64,000 nucleotides of DNA from JADKAV01 sp041393775. Its GTDB lineage: Bacteria > Actinomycetota > Actinomycetes > S36-B12 > UBA10799. Below the pieces are notes generated by a model that had not been told where the DNA came from, ran no database searches, and saw nothing but the letters and a program-made list of their open reading frames with translations. This document shows, one piece after another, positions 48,179-58,000 of this stretch. The stretch lies in assembly GCA_041393775.1 (NCBI GenBank), contig JAWKJM010000006.1:186001-250000 (forward strand), read 5' to 3'. How positions within the stretch are numbered: the first letter of the stretch is position 1; each line of letters starts with the position of its first letter. Both the position numbers and the translations under genes were made by a program.

Positions 48179-50242
48179 TCAGACGTCGAGGAGGGTCCGG
48201 TCGAGTCCCTCGGACGACTCCACGATGAACCCCCGCCGGGGCGCGACTTCGCTACCCATCAGCAGGCCGAACACGTCGTTGGAGGCGGAGGCGTCCGAGA
48301 CGGTGACCCTGCGCAGTTGGCGCTTGGCCGGATCCATCGTGGTCTCGCGCAACTGGCTGGCATCCATCTCGCCGAGCCCCTTGTAGCGCTGGACGGGGTC
48401 CTTGACCCGCAGCCCCTTCTTCTCCAGGTCCGCGACGAGTTTGTTCATCTCCTCGTCGGAGTAGGTGTACCGGATCTCGTTCTTCGCGCCCGGACGAACG
48501 ATCTCGAGCCGGTGCAGCGGAGGAACCGCCGCAAACACCCGACCAGCGTCCAGCAACGGTGTCATGTACCGGTGGATCAGGGTCAATAGCAGGATCCGGA
48601 TATGGGCGCCGTCCACATCGGCGTCGGTCATCAGGATGATCTTCCCGTAGCGGACCTGGTTGAGGTCGAAACTGCGTCCGGTGCCACCGCCGATGACCTG
48701 CAGGATCGACGAGCACTCGGCGTTCTTGAGCATGTCGGCCATCGAGGCCTTCTGCACGTTAAGGATCTTGCCCCGGATCGGCAGCAACGCCTGGAACTCC
48801 GAATTGCGCGCGGACTTCGCCGTGCCCAGAGCGCTGTCGCCCTCTACGATGAACAACTCGGTGTCGTCGGTGGTGTTACTGCGGCAGTCCGCGAGTTTGG
48901 CCGGCAACGCCGAGGACTCCAAAGCGTTCTTACGGCGCTGCACATCGCGGGTCTGCCGGGCCGCCAACCTCGCCCGCGCCGCACTGGCCACCTTCTCCAG
49001 CGCCGCCTTCGCATTGGCCTTCTCCCCCCGCGGCGGCTTGGTGAACCATGCAGTGAGGGTCTTGGCGACCACCCGGGACACGATCCCGGCCACCTGCGGC
49101 GTGCCGAGCACCTCCTTGGTCTGGCCCTCGAACTGCGGCTCGGCCAGACGCACCGTGACCACCGCCGTGAGTCCCTCGGTGATGTCGTCCTTGGTCACCG
49201 AGTCCTCACTGGCACGCAGGATCCGGGCGGCACGCAACTGCTCGTTCACGGTCTTCGTCAGCGCCCGCTCGAAACCGGCCACATGCGTTCCCCCCTTCGG
49301 CGTGGCGATCACGTTGACGAACGAACGGGTCACAGCGTCATAACCGTTGTCCCAGCGCATCGCGACCGACACGGTGCACGTACGCTCTACGTCCTGCGTG
49401 CTCAGATGCCCCTTGCCGTCCAGCACCGGCACATGTTCGGTGAAGTGCCCCTCTCCCTCCAGCCGGATGATCCCCGTCACCGGCTCGTCATCGGACAGGA
49501 AGTCCACGTACTCCGCGATCCCGCCCTTGAAGCGGAACGTCTCCTCGAGATGGTCGTGCTCGTGGCGCACGTCGCGAACCAGCAGCGACAGATCCGGCAC
49601 CAGGAACGCGGTCTGCCGGGCCCGATCCCACAAGGCATTGCGGTCGAAGGTGGTGTCGTGTGTGAAGACCTGCGGGTCCGGCCAGAACCGGATCCTCGTG
49701 CCACTGCGCGTCTTGGGCACCGAGCCGCGCTGGTGCAGACCGGCTTTGCGGGTGAAATCGGCATCCGGGCCCTCACCGTCGAACACGCCCGGCACCCCGC
49801 GCCGGAACGACATGCCGTACGTCCTCCCACCGCGATCCACCTCGATGTCCAGCCGTGACGACAAGGCATTGACCACCGACGCGCCGACCCCGTGCAACCC
49901 GCCCGCGGCACCGTAGGAACCCCCACCGAACTTGCCGCCGGCGTGCAGTTTCGTCATCACCAGTTCGACGCCGGTCAGCCTGGACTTCTTCTGCGTGTCC
50001 ACTGGGATCCCGCGGCCGTTGTCGGTCACCTCCACGCTGCCGTCTGGCGACAACGTCACCCTTACTGCGTTGCAGAACCCGGCCAGTGCCTCATCCACCG
50101 CGTTGTCGATGATCTCCCACACACAATGCATCAACCCACGCGAGTCCGTGGACCCGATATACATCCCAGGACGCTTGCGGACCGCATCCAGGCCTTCCAG
50201 CACAGTGAGCGCGTCAGCGGAGTAGGCGGTTTTCGTGGGCAC
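48179..50242 (-). CDS. parE: DNA topoisomerase IV subunit B (ParE), GyrB-type
   Basis: 687-aa ATPase subunit. The GHKL ATPase has EIIDNAVDEALAG, DNGRGIPV and GLHGVGASVVNALS. The Toprim domain has VEGDSALGTAKSAR, LPIRGKILNVQKA and the metal-binding DADVDGAHI. No large insertion typical of proteobacterial GyrB is present. It pairs with ParC at 42092, about 4 kb away on the other strand. GTG at 50242 begins the conserved N-terminus (PTKTAYSADALTVLEGLDAVRKR, given here from residue 2 onward in part), and the ribosome site is weak. Confidence 0.93.
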   Translation of the reverse strand: MPTKTAYSADALTVLEGLDAVRKRPGMYIGSTDSRGLMHCVWEIIDNAVDEALAGFCNAVRVTLSPDGSVEVTDNGRGIPVDTQKKSRLTGVELVMTKLHAGGKFGGGSYGAAGGLHGVGASVVNALSSRLDIEVDRGGRTYGMSFRRGVPGVFDGEGPDADFTRKAGLHQRGSVPKTRSGTRIRFWPDPQVFTHDTTFDRNALWDRARQTAFLVPDLSLLVRDVRHEHDHLEETFRFKGGIAEYVDFLSDDEPVTGIIRLEGEGHFTEHVPVLDGKGHLSTQDVERTCTVSVAMRWDNGYDAVTRSFVNVIATPKGGTHVAGFERALTKTVNEQLRAARILRASEDSVTKDDITEGLTAVVTVRLAEPQFEGQTKEVLGTPQVAGIVSRVVAKTLTAWFTKPPRGEKANAKAALEKVASAARARLAARQTRDVQRRKNALESSALPAKLADCRSNTTDDTELFIVEGDSALGTAKSARNSEFQALLPIRGKILNVQKASMADMLKNAECSSILQVIGGGTGRSFDLNQVRYGKIILMTDADVDGAHIRILLLTLIHRYMTPLLDAGRVFAAVPPLHRLEIVRPGAKNEIRYTYSDEEMNKLVADLEKKGLRVKDPVQRYKGLGEMDASQLRETTMDPAKRQLRRVTVSDASASNDVFGLLMGSEVAPRRGFIVESSEGLDRTLLDV

Positions 50243-50362
50243 CCATCCACAGTAGAGCCAGGTACTGACAACTCGGTGTAACCACCCTTGTGTGGGGAGT
50301 ATTCGCTGGCGGCGAAACACCCGCATCTCTACATGCGGGAATCCCGTGGCCCTGCGACAGTG

Positions 50363-50393
50363 TTGAGTACGGTGTAGGCCAACGACCTAGAAT
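50363..50393 (+). promoter_or_regulatory. Putative promoter of the DUF7455-like gene
   Basis: TTGAGT (50363-50368) and TAGAAT (50388-50393) are 19 bases apart and lie 24 bp before the chosen GTG start, so the leader would be short. The spacing is slightly longer than optimal. Confidence 0.45.
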
Positions 50394-50416
50394 GTGTGAA
50401 GGAGGAGGTGGTTCCA

Positions 50417-50635
50417 GTGGTATCAACTCTGTCCCCGAGCCCCCTGACGGCCAGTGATCGCTGCGACCGTTGCGGCGCACAGGCGTACGTACGCGTGACC
50501 CTGACCAAGGGCGGCGAACTTCTCTTCTGCGCACACCACGCCCGCAAGCACATGCCCGCCCTCGAGCCCCTGGTGGCGCACATCCAGGACGAGACGCACA
50601 CCCTCGACGCGGACAAGTTCGACGACATCAACTAG
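50417..50635 (+). CDS. Small zinc-ribbon-like protein (DUF7455-type)
   Basis: 72-aa protein with CDRCGAQAYVRVTL and LFCAHHARKH, giving a C-x2-C plus C-x2-H zinc site. It is a constant neighbour of parE in actinobacteria, divergent from it. The GTG at 50417 follows GGAGGAGG at 8 bases and is preferred over a GTG 21 bases upstream that overlaps that ribosome site. Function is unknown. The gene ends just before family A repeat 4. Confidence 0.85.
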   Translation: MVSTLSPSPLTASDRCDRCGAQAYVRVTLTKGGELLFCAHHARKHMPALEPLVAHIQDETHTLDADKFDDIN

Positions 50636-50670
50636 AGACCTCTGCACCGACGGCGGACCCTGCCGCCGTC

Positions 50671-50789
50671 ATTGTGACGAAGGTGCGCGCCAACCCGGTG
50701 GATTGTGACGAAGGTGCGCGGTTGCGAGCCTTGCGACCGCCCAACCACGTGACAATGCCGGGTGTGCCCCCGCACCTTCGTCACAGAAC
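50671..50789. repeat. Family A intergenic repeat, copy 4
   Basis: The two direct motifs (50671, 50702) are almost identical over 16 bases. The first inverted motif (50734-50757) is degenerate and the second (50767-50789) is intact. It lies between convergent DUF7455-like and decarboxylase genes. Confidence 0.88.
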
Positions 50790-50833
50790 GCCTATCGTGA
50801 CGTCGACCGACGGCCACAAGCAGCGGCCAAGGA

Positions 50834-51610
50834 CTAGTGCCCCCTGAACTCAGGCGTGCGGCGCTCCCCGAACGCCTTGATTCCCTCCGCGAGATCCTGG
50901 CTGGTCCAGGCTCGTGCCACCGTCTCGTTGACTCGATGAGCAACCTCCGGCGGCAGGTGTGCGTCGGACAACTCCGCGAGTGCAGCTTTGGTCGCGGCGA
51001 TGGTCAACGGCGCGTTGCGGATGATCTTGTCGGCCCACAGCCGCGCCGCCGGCTCCAGATCGGCAGCTTGGCCCACGATCTGCGTGATCGCACCGAGCTC
51101 GTAGGCAGTCTGCATGGTGATCGGCTCCGCGGTCAGGAACATACGGGCGACGACCTGCGCAGGAAGGCACGCCAGGAACCGCGCCACCCCGGACGGCGGG
51201 TATCCGACTCCGAGTCTGGCCGGAGTCACCGCCATCCGCGTGTCGGCGGTGGCCACGATCAGGTCGCAGCTGAGCACGAGCTCGCAGGCACCACCCCACA
51301 CGTCGCCGCCCACCTCGGCGATCGTGGCGACCGGGAGCCGGCGGAAGTATTCGAGGAAGCCCTCCAGCGGATTGGCCCACGTGTGTTCGGTCACTTCTGA
51401 GGGAATCTCGGAGATGTCGTGCCCACTGGACCAGATCCCCTTTACCGGTTCAGCCCGTACGATCACCACCCGCACCCCCTCGACCACTGCCCTGGTCAGC
51501 AGCGCACGCGCATCCTCCAGCATCGGAGTGGTCAATCGGTTGCGGCTCGGCGGGTCGCAGAAGGTCATCCGCATGACGGTGCCGTCGGTCTGAGAAGTCC
51601 ATTCGCTCAC
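50834..51610 (-). CDS. scpB: Methylmalonyl-CoA decarboxylase (ScpB-like crotonase)
   Basis: 258-aa crotonase-fold enzyme. The oxyanion-hole regions are GIWSSGHDI and VGGDVWGGACELVLSCDLIVA. The segment TPARLGVGYPPSG replaces the hydratase Glu motif and matches methylmalonyl-CoA decarboxylase (YgfG/ScpB). Further similarity includes FLTAEPIT and the C-terminal ERRTPEFRGH. It should convert methylmalonyl-CoA to propionyl-CoA. A GTG start at 51610 is used. No mutase or transferase genes flank it, so its pathway context is not visible here. Confidence 0.85.
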   Translation of the reverse strand: MSEWTSQTDGTVMRMTFCDPPSRNRLTTPMLEDARALLTRAVVEGVRVVIVRAEPVKGIWSSGHDISEIPSEVTEHTWANPLEGFLEYFRRLPVATIAEVGGDVWGGACELVLSCDLIVATADTRMAVTPARLGVGYPPSGVARFLACLPAQVVARMFLTAEPITMQTAYELGAITQIVGQAADLEPAARLWADKIIRNAPLTIAATKAALAELSDAHLPPEVAHRVNETVARAWTSQDLAEGIKAFGERRTPEFRGH

Positions 51611-51712
51611 GCTGCCTGAGTCTAGAGCCCGCGGCGGTATCCCCACCCACGTGGAGCATGACGCAAGCGCCAGGGCTTCAAGGGATCACTGGTTCATGCC
51701 GAATAGGCAATC

Positions 51713-53431
51713 GTGGTCTGGTTCCAGTGGAAGTCTGTGTGGGCAGCGCTGTGGCAACTCGCCGCCTGCGCAGCCGCTCTCATGCTCCTCATCACGGTCG
51801 CACACCCGGCGACGGCCAAGAACCGCCGTGAACCGAAGCCGTTGTTCCCCGCGAATCGCGCTGTCCTGAACCTGCCGCAGTTCCAGTGGAGGCCGGTGTC
51901 GGGCGCCGTCACCTACCGCTTGGAGGTGGCAGTCGACCACAAGTTCACCAATATCGCCTACAGCGTCGATACCGCCGCCACCCGCTACATGGACACCACC
52001 GCCTGGCCGGCCGCCTCCTACTGGTGGCGCGTCAAAGTCATCGCCCCTTACGAGGGTTCCTACTCGAATGTCCGAAGCTTCACACGGCGCTGGCTCGGAC
52101 CACACACTGGAGCAACCGACGTCGCGCGTCCGGACAACGTCGTGGTCGACGACTTCGCAGCCGAGCCAGGCATCCAAGTGCCGGGCAACGCGCTGAAGAT
52201 AAGTTGGGATCCGGTGCCGGACGCGAGCTACTACGAGGTCCAGTTCGACGGCCAGGTAGACATGGTCTGCACCACGCCTCACACCGCTCTCACCCCCTAC
52301 TCGAGCGGGTCCATCGGCGATGGCGACAAGAGCAACGTCTGCAACCCCAAGCTGGAGCAGGGGGTCCATTGGCTGCGGGTGCGCGCGGTGGACGTGACGG
52401 TGGCCGACGCGAAGATCTTCAGTCTGTGGTCCGACGAGGCCCGCAGCCTCGAGGCCGCCGTGCCGAGCCCGGTGGTGTTCACCCTGGGACCGAACCTCAC
52501 CGGACCCGACGACGCGCAACCGGCAGCGCTCACCCGTCCGCGTAACGGCCTGGTCTTTCTGGACATGCCGACATTCGAATGGGAACCGGTTGCGTGGGCT
52601 AGCGAGTACGAACTCGTCCTTGCCCTCGACCAGGACTTCACCAACGTCATCGGGCGTTTCCGCACCACCAACACGCGGCTCATCCCCACGGGTCGGCTTC
52701 CGGAGAACACCGCAGTCCGCTCCTACTACTGGTTCGTACTGCCCTGCACGAAGGCCGACGGCAAGACCGTTTCGTGCTTGAACGAGAACCGGGCCGTGAA
52801 CCGCCAAGGCAAGTTCCGATCCTTCAAGAAGCAGTCGGTGCTGGTCAAATCCAGGAAGACCGTGCGCCGCAAGACCCCCTGGGTGGAGTTCACCTGGGAG
52901 GCCTACACCACCACCATGACCCGATTCACCCGCCGGACTGGCACTGCGGGCTCATCAACGGGCGGCATCAAGTGGTACGAGATGCAGGTTCGGTCCAAAG
53001 GCGCGAGTTGGGACTCCGCCAGGACCATCAACACCGACCTGCCGGCGACGCTGCCGACGGACCTGCGCCTGGGAGGGCGTTTCCAGTGGCGGGTGCGTCC
53101 AGTCGACGAGACCGGTCAAGCCCGGCCGTGGAGCAACACCCGCTTTGTGCGAACCCGCAGCGCCGTGCCGGCCAACCCGGTGGCCCTCAAAGCCTTCCGG
53201 AGTCGCACCCGGGTGACGCTGCTGTGGCGCACGCCCAGGGCCCGATACTTCCCGGTCACCAGTTACTCGGTGTACTACTCCACCAACGGCAAGCGGTGGA
53301 AGCCGCTGACCAATGTCACCAAGCACCGAGCGGCCTTCAGGGTGCGTAAAGGCACGCCCTACTGGTTCATGGTGACGGCCAACAACTCCGCCGGCGAAAG
53401 CGCCCCCAGCCGGGTGTTCGTACGGCGATGA
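51713..53431 (+). CDS. Secreted multi-domain fibronectin-type III-like protein A
   Basis: 572-aa exported protein from a GTG start. Signal peptide (hydrophobic 10-34, ending ATA) is followed by four or five beta-sandwich domains. Repeated FN3-like strand patterns are visible (FQWRPVSGAVTYRLEVAVD, ISWDPVPDASYYEVQFD, FEWEPVAWASEYELVLALD), and the last domain (from about residue 485) is a clear FN3 with SYSVYYSTNGKRWKPL. Basic residues dominate near the C-terminus. It is followed after 16 bp by a paralogue. A surface or adhesin role is inferred. Confidence 0.8.
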   Translation: MVWFQWKSVWAALWQLAACAAALMLLITVAHPATAKNRREPKPLFPANRAVLNLPQFQWRPVSGAVTYRLEVAVDHKFTNIAYSVDTAATRYMDTTAWPAASYWWRVKVIAPYEGSYSNVRSFTRRWLGPHTGATDVARPDNVVVDDFAAEPGIQVPGNALKISWDPVPDASYYEVQFDGQVDMVCTTPHTALTPYSSGSIGDGDKSNVCNPKLEQGVHWLRVRAVDVTVADAKIFSLWSDEARSLEAAVPSPVVFTLGPNLTGPDDAQPAALTRPRNGLVFLDMPTFEWEPVAWASEYELVLALDQDFTNVIGRFRTTNTRLIPTGRLPENTAVRSYYWFVLPCTKADGKTVSCLNENRAVNRQGKFRSFKKQSVLVKSRKTVRRKTPWVEFTWEAYTTTMTRFTRRTGTAGSSTGGIKWYEMQVRSKGASWDSARTINTDLPATLPTDLRLGGRFQWRVRPVDETGQARPWSNTRFVRTRSAVPANPVALKAFRSRTRVTLLWRTPRARYFPVTSYSVYYSTNGKRWKPLTNVTKHRAAFRVRKGTPYWFMVTANNSAGESAPSRVFVRR

Positions 53432-53447
53432 GAGAACGGGGAGTGTC

Positions 53448-55640
53448 GTGAGATCGAAGATGACCGGCGCATGGTTGGTCGTGATCGCCTTCGTCATGGC
53501 GTTGCTGCCCATGGTCGCCAACGCCGCGGGGCTGCCCGCGCCGGCACTGTTGAAACCGACCGCCAACACGACCGTCGACCAACCGGTGTTCACGTGGTCG
53601 GCCGTCGCGGGCGCCGACCACTACGAGATCGAGGTGGCCCTCGACGACCAGTTCGTGACTGTCACGGACCCGCCCCTCCCCCAGGATCCCGGCGAAGTCG
53701 GGGAGCCCCGGCCAGTGTTCGGCACGACGTACATCCCGAGGTTCACTTACTCGGCCAAGACCCACTACTGGCATGTGCGGGCGATCGGCCCGGACGAGAC
53801 GGAGGGCCCGTGGAGCGCTTCGCGCGTCTTCACTCGCCGCTGGACGAATGAAGATGAACCTTCCGGCACTGAGCAGGAGACGCCTGCCTCCCGCGTGGAT
53901 GACGTGCGACTTGTCACCGGAGGCACCAGCACCGCAGTCAACGACGTGGCCGTCACCTGGGATCCGGTACCTGGCGCCGCCTACTACCAGGTCCAGATCG
54001 GCTCGGGTAACAGCGATCATGGACTGACGTGCACGACCCCCCACAACATCCTGATGCCACCCTTCGCCGGGGGCTACGTGAGGCGGGCTCCCTTGGACAC
54101 CTGCTCCTCGCTGTTGTCGCCGTATCACTCGTGGGTGGACGGGGCTGCGTGGGCCCAGTCCGGTCCCGGACAGATGGAGATCGAGACCCAGGACGGCGCA
54201 CCAGGTGATCTGTGGTACGTCCGGTTCCTCAATGCAGGCGGGACAGACGTAGTGATAGACCCGTTCCTGACCGAAGTTGAAACGGCTGGTGGCGATCCAA
54301 GGACCGTGACGGTCTCGGGTCCAGTTCCCGGTGACCTGGCCGCGCAGGTCCAGTACTACGAACTGGGACTGCCGATCGACGCTGGCGGGACCTACTCGGT
54401 CCGCGTGCGCGCGGTGGACTTCACGGTCGATCCCGACTATCCGGCCATCACGACCTCGCCGGTCTATGGCATGTGGTCGGACGAGCCACGAGAGCCGGGT
54501 GAAGCACCGCCGACATTCACCTTCGACGTCACCGCGCCCCGGGCGGGCACCGGGTCTGCTGACGAGCCCGTGATCCCGGTTGACTTGAACATGTCCGACA
54601 CCGATGTGCCGGTCCTGTCCTGGGAGCCGGTCCCCGACGCGGTCGCCTACGAGGTGACGATCGCCCTCGACCGGGATTTCACCAACCGAGTCGCCGAATA
54701 CACCACCCGTAACACCGCCCTTGTGCCGCCTGAGACCTACGACGACAACGGCCCGGCGGGCACGTACTACTGGTTCGCGACGCCGTGCACGTCTGACGAC
54801 GCCGCGAGCGAAATCTTCGAGTGCACCGTTCCCGATCGGAAGGCCATCAACAATCCGTCGTACGTGGGTAGGTTCAGCAAGCAGAGTGAGCCGGTTCAGA
54901 ATCTGTCCCGCGCGCTGGCCGACGACCAAACGAATGTCCGGGTTGACTGGGGTGACGCTCTGACCGCCGCCCAGTCGGTCGACGACTCTTACACCCCAGG
55001 TGGCGTCGAGAAGTACCAGGTGCAGTTCACCGACGGCCCCTGGTCGCAGGCGTCGAGTTTCCTGACCGACAACCTGGCGTACAGCACGTCACTGGAACCG
55101 CTGCAGCCCGGCGACTACCGCTGGCGAGTGCGCCCCTTTGACGGGCAGGGCGTTGCGTTGGCCTGGGCATACGGTCCCGACTTCACCATCGCGGGCTCCG
55201 AGGACGAGCCCTCACCATCACCCTCGCCCACACCCACACCCACGCCCTCGGAGTCGCATTCGAGTCCTGGTCCGGTCACGTCGCCCGGCGCGACCCCGGT
55301 CTCCACCCCGGTCTACCAGGCACCAGCGCCTGCTCAGGGAACCGCTCAAGGCATCCCCCCTGATCCGCCCGGCAAGCCGACGGTCAGGCGGGCGACGAAG
55401 CGCAAACTGCGTGTGCACTGGCGGGCATCCGAGGAACTCGGCGAACCCGTGAGCGCCTACTTCGTCTACCGCTCGACCAACGGAACCGCGTTCAAGAAGG
55501 TGCGCACGACCACGTCGCAGACCGTCCGGGTCAAGGCGAAGCGCGGCCGCACTTACTTGTTCTACGTGGTCGCCGATTCGGAAGCGGGACGCAGCGAACC
55601 CAGCGGCACCCGCAAGTTCACAATGCCGCGCCGCCGCTAG
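53448..55640 (+). CDS. Secreted multi-domain fibronectin-type III-like protein B
   Basis: 730-aa exported protein, paralogue of the preceding gene. Shared features include FTWSAVAGADHYEIEVALDD, a TRRW motif, CTTPH, and YYWFATPCT. An Asp/Glu-rich middle (about residues 130-300) and a Pro/Ser/Thr linker (residues 585-625, PSPSPTPTPTPSES) precede a final FN3 domain. GGGGAG lies upstream of the GTG start. The two genes form one operon that probably builds a surface structure. Its 3' end faces family A repeat 5. Confidence 0.8.
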   Translation: MRSKMTGAWLVVIAFVMALLPMVANAAGLPAPALLKPTANTTVDQPVFTWSAVAGADHYEIEVALDDQFVTVTDPPLPQDPGEVGEPRPVFGTTYIPRFTYSAKTHYWHVRAIGPDETEGPWSASRVFTRRWTNEDEPSGTEQETPASRVDDVRLVTGGTSTAVNDVAVTWDPVPGAAYYQVQIGSGNSDHGLTCTTPHNILMPPFAGGYVRRAPLDTCSSLLSPYHSWVDGAAWAQSGPGQMEIETQDGAPGDLWYVRFLNAGGTDVVIDPFLTEVETAGGDPRTVTVSGPVPGDLAAQVQYYELGLPIDAGGTYSVRVRAVDFTVDPDYPAITTSPVYGMWSDEPREPGEAPPTFTFDVTAPRAGTGSADEPVIPVDLNMSDTDVPVLSWEPVPDAVAYEVTIALDRDFTNRVAEYTTRNTALVPPETYDDNGPAGTYYWFATPCTSDDAASEIFECTVPDRKAINNPSYVGRFSKQSEPVQNLSRALADDQTNVRVDWGDALTAAQSVDDSYTPGGVEKYQVQFTDGPWSQASSFLTDNLAYSTSLEPLQPGDYRWRVRPFDGQGVALAWAYGPDFTIAGSEDEPSPSPSPTPTPTPSESHSSPGPVTSPGATPVSTPVYQAPAPAQGTAQGIPPDPPGKPTVRRATKRKLRVHWRASEELGEPVSAYFVYRSTNGTAFKKVRTTTSQTVRVKAKRGRTYLFYVVADSEAGRSEPSGTRKFTMPRRR

Positions 55641-55667
55641 GGGGTTGGCCCAGCACGATCCCGCGCG

Positions 55668-55788
55668 ATTGTGACGAAGGTGCGTGCCCTGAACCGCGTT
55701 TGTCACGAAGGTGCCTGGGTCGCGAGCGCTCAGACCGCGCACCTTCGTAACACTGCGCCTGGGAGGCCACCAACTTCGTCACAAATCG
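55668..55788. repeat. Family A intergenic repeat, copy 5
   Basis: Four motifs in direct-direct-inverted-inverted order (55668, 55700, ending 55754 and 55788). It lies in the 190-bp gap between the convergent FN3 gene and sigA. Confidence 0.9.
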
Positions 55789-55830
55789 TGCCGGCCGGCG
55801 CGCCGAAGAGGTGGGCCTGGTCGAACCGGA

Positions 55831-57240
55831 TCAGTCCAGGTAGTCCCGCAGCACCTGACTGCGGGAGGGGTGACGCAGTTTGCTCATCGTCTTGGACTCG
55901 ATCTGGCGGATCCGCTCCCGGGTGACGCCGTAGACCTTGCCGATCTCGTCGAGCGTCTTGGGCTGGCCGTCCGAAAGCCCGAATCGCATCCGCACAACAC
56001 CTGCCTCACGCTCGGACAGAGTGTCGAGCACCGACTCCAACTGCTCCTGAAGCAGCGTGAAGGAGACGGCGTCCGCGGGCACGATCGCTTCGGAGTCCTC
56101 GATCAGGTCACCGAACTCGCTGTCGCCGTCCTCGCCGAGTGGCGTAGATAGCGAAATCGGCTCGCGACCGTACTTCTGAACCTCGACCACTTTGTCGGGG
56201 GTCATGTCCAGTTCGGCGGCCAGTTCTTCGGGAGTGGGTTCGCGACCGAGGTCCTGCAGCATCTGGCGCTGCACACGCGCCAGTTTGTTGATCACCTCGA
56301 CCATGTGCACCGGAATCCGGATGGTCCGCGCCTGGTCGGCCATCGCGCGGGTGATCGCCTGCCGGATCCACCACGTCGCATACGTCGAGAACTTGTATCC
56401 CTTGGTGTAGTCGAACTTCTCCACCGCACGGATCAGGCCGAGGTTGCCCTCCTGAATCAGGTCCAGGAACAGCATTCCGCGTCCCGTGTAGCGCTTGGCG
56501 AGGCTGACCACCAAACGAAGGTTCGCCTCCAGCAAGTGGTTCTTGGCCCGACGGCCGTCCTCGGAGATCCACTCGAGCTTGATCCGGGTCTCGGTGTCCA
56601 AATCGGGGTTCTCGGCCAACTTCTCCTCGGCGAACAACCCGGCTTCGATCCGTTTCGCCAGTTCCACCTCCTGCTCTGCGTTGAGCAGCGGAACCTTCCC
56701 GATCTGCTTGAGGTAGTCCTTCACAGGGTCGGCGGTCGCGCCAGCCTGTGTCACCTGCGCCACGGGCTCATCGGACTCGTCGGTGTCGGACAAGGTGAAG
56801 GTGGCAGCACCCTTCTCCTCCTCGACCTCCTTCAGGTCCTTCTTCAACTCCGATTCCAGATCCTGCTCGAGCGCGGCGGCGTCGTTGAGTTCCTCTTCTG
56901 TCACACCATCGGCAGCGACCGTCTTCGCGGCGGTCTTCTTCGCTGCGGACTTGCGCGGGGAAGCCTTCTTGGCGGGCGCCTTCTTCGTGGCGGGTCCATT
57001 CTTCGCCGCCGCAGCCTTCTTCGCCGTCGCCGCCGGCTTCTTCGCAGGGGCCCTCTTCGCTGCGCTCTTCTTCGCAGGAGTCTTGGCAGCTGTCTTCTTG
57101 GCGGCGCCGTTGGCCGGCGCCTTCTTTGTCGTGGTCTTCGTGGCCGCTTTCGGCTTCGCCGCGGTGGCGGTCTTGCTGGGAACCTTCTTCGCCGTTGCCG
57201 GTTTGGCCTTGGTGGCCGTCTTCGACTTAACAGTCGGCAC
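55831..57240 (-). CDS. sigA: Principal RNA polymerase sigma factor (SigA/HrdB)
   Basis: 469-aa housekeeping sigma-70 factor. A basic, Lys/Ala/Pro-rich N-terminal region (residues 1-105, KKAPAK-type units) is followed by an acidic stretch. Region 1.2 (DPVKDYLKQIGKVPLL) and region 2 (DLIQEGNLGLIRAVEKFDY ... FSTYATWWIRQAI) come next. Region 3 and region 4, with MRFGLSDGQPKTLDEIGKVYG, close the protein. The GTG at 57240 follows GAGAGG at 7 bases, so a longer ATG start 13 codons upstream is rejected. It anchors the conserved block. Confidence 0.97.
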   Translation of the reverse strand: MPTVKSKTATKAKPATAKKVPSKTATAAKPKAATKTTTKKAPANGAAKKTAAKTPAKKSAAKRAPAKKPAATAKKAAAAKNGPATKKAPAKKASPRKSAAKKTAAKTVAADGVTEEELNDAAALEQDLESELKKDLKEVEEEKGAATFTLSDTDESDEPVAQVTQAGATADPVKDYLKQIGKVPLLNAEQEVELAKRIEAGLFAEEKLAENPDLDTETRIKLEWISEDGRRAKNHLLEANLRLVVSLAKRYTGRGMLFLDLIQEGNLGLIRAVEKFDYTKGYKFSTYATWWIRQAITRAMADQARTIRIPVHMVEVINKLARVQRQMLQDLGREPTPEELAAELDMTPDKVVEVQKYGREPISLSTPLGEDGDSEFGDLIEDSEAIVPADAVSFTLLQEQLESVLDTLSEREAGVVRMRFGLSDGQPKTLDEIGKVYGVTRERIRQIESKTMSKLRHPSRSQVLRDYLD

Positions 57241-57357
57241 GTAACAACCTCTCGTCGAGGATCGGGTCTGTTGGGGCATTCGCAGTTCCGGTCGGACTGC
57301 GTACGTCTACTGCAACATTCTGGCACGCCCGCGGTATTCCAGAGGTAGATGCCCAGA

Positions 57358-57915
57358 CTATGTCGACCGTGTCCTCAACTCCCGCTTGGTGGCGCGCACC
57401 GCGACCAGGGAGCCTTCATCCACGACGTCGGCGACCGACAGCGTGGTTCCGGGGTCCCCGTAGGGGGAAGTCACTTTCCGCCAGCCAGACGGTTGGGTAG
57501 CACGCTGTTTACCCAGCAGGGCCAGGAAGATCTTGGCCTTCGGCGCGCCGAAGCCTGGCAGCGCCATCAGCCGCTCCACCACCACCTGTGCCGACCCATC
57601 AGCCCAGATCGCGGTGCAGTCACCCCCATAGTCGCTCTCGACCGCCTCGGCCAGAGCGACGATCCGGCCGGCCATGCTGGCGGGGAATCGATGAACCGCC
57701 GGTTTCTCCTTCATGATCTCGGTCAAGCGATCGACCCCGAGCGACGCCACCGCACGGGGTTGCAGAGACTGCCAGCCCAGCCGTTCACAGATGCGGTACG
57801 GGCCGGCGAAGGCACGCTCCATGGGCTGTTGCTGATCAAGCAGCATCCCGACCAACAGCGCGAACGGGTCGGAATCGAGCAGGGCGTCGGCCGCCTCGTC
57901 CTGAGCGATCTGCAT
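57358..57915 (-). CDS. HhH-GPD-type base excision repair protein
   Basis: 185-aa protein of the actinobacterial HhH-GPD family. It has FALLVGMLLDQQQPMERAF in the first helical part, the helix-hairpin-helix LMALPGFGAPKAKIFLALLG, and a C-terminal SPYGDPGTTLSVADV. It lacks an iron-sulfur cluster motif and is much shorter than Nth or MutY, resembling AlkA-core proteins. A glycosylase activity is inferred; the catalytic Asp is not assigned with confidence. A gene of this kind lies near hrdB in other actinobacteria. Confidence 0.8.
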   Translation of the reverse strand: MQIAQDEAADALLDSDPFALLVGMLLDQQQPMERAFAGPYRICERLGWQSLQPRAVASLGVDRLTEIMKEKPAVHRFPASMAGRIVALAEAVESDYGGDCTAIWADGSAQVVVERLMALPGFGAPKAKIFLALLGKQRATQPSGWRKVTSPYGDPGTTLSVADVVDEGSLVAVRATKRELRTRST

Positions 57916-58000
57916 GTTCCGACAGTACGAGGTGTCCGCGACCCAGTCACAGCGAGCCACACCCGCGGGTGCATGCCATCACACTTCACGCGCTGCGCGG

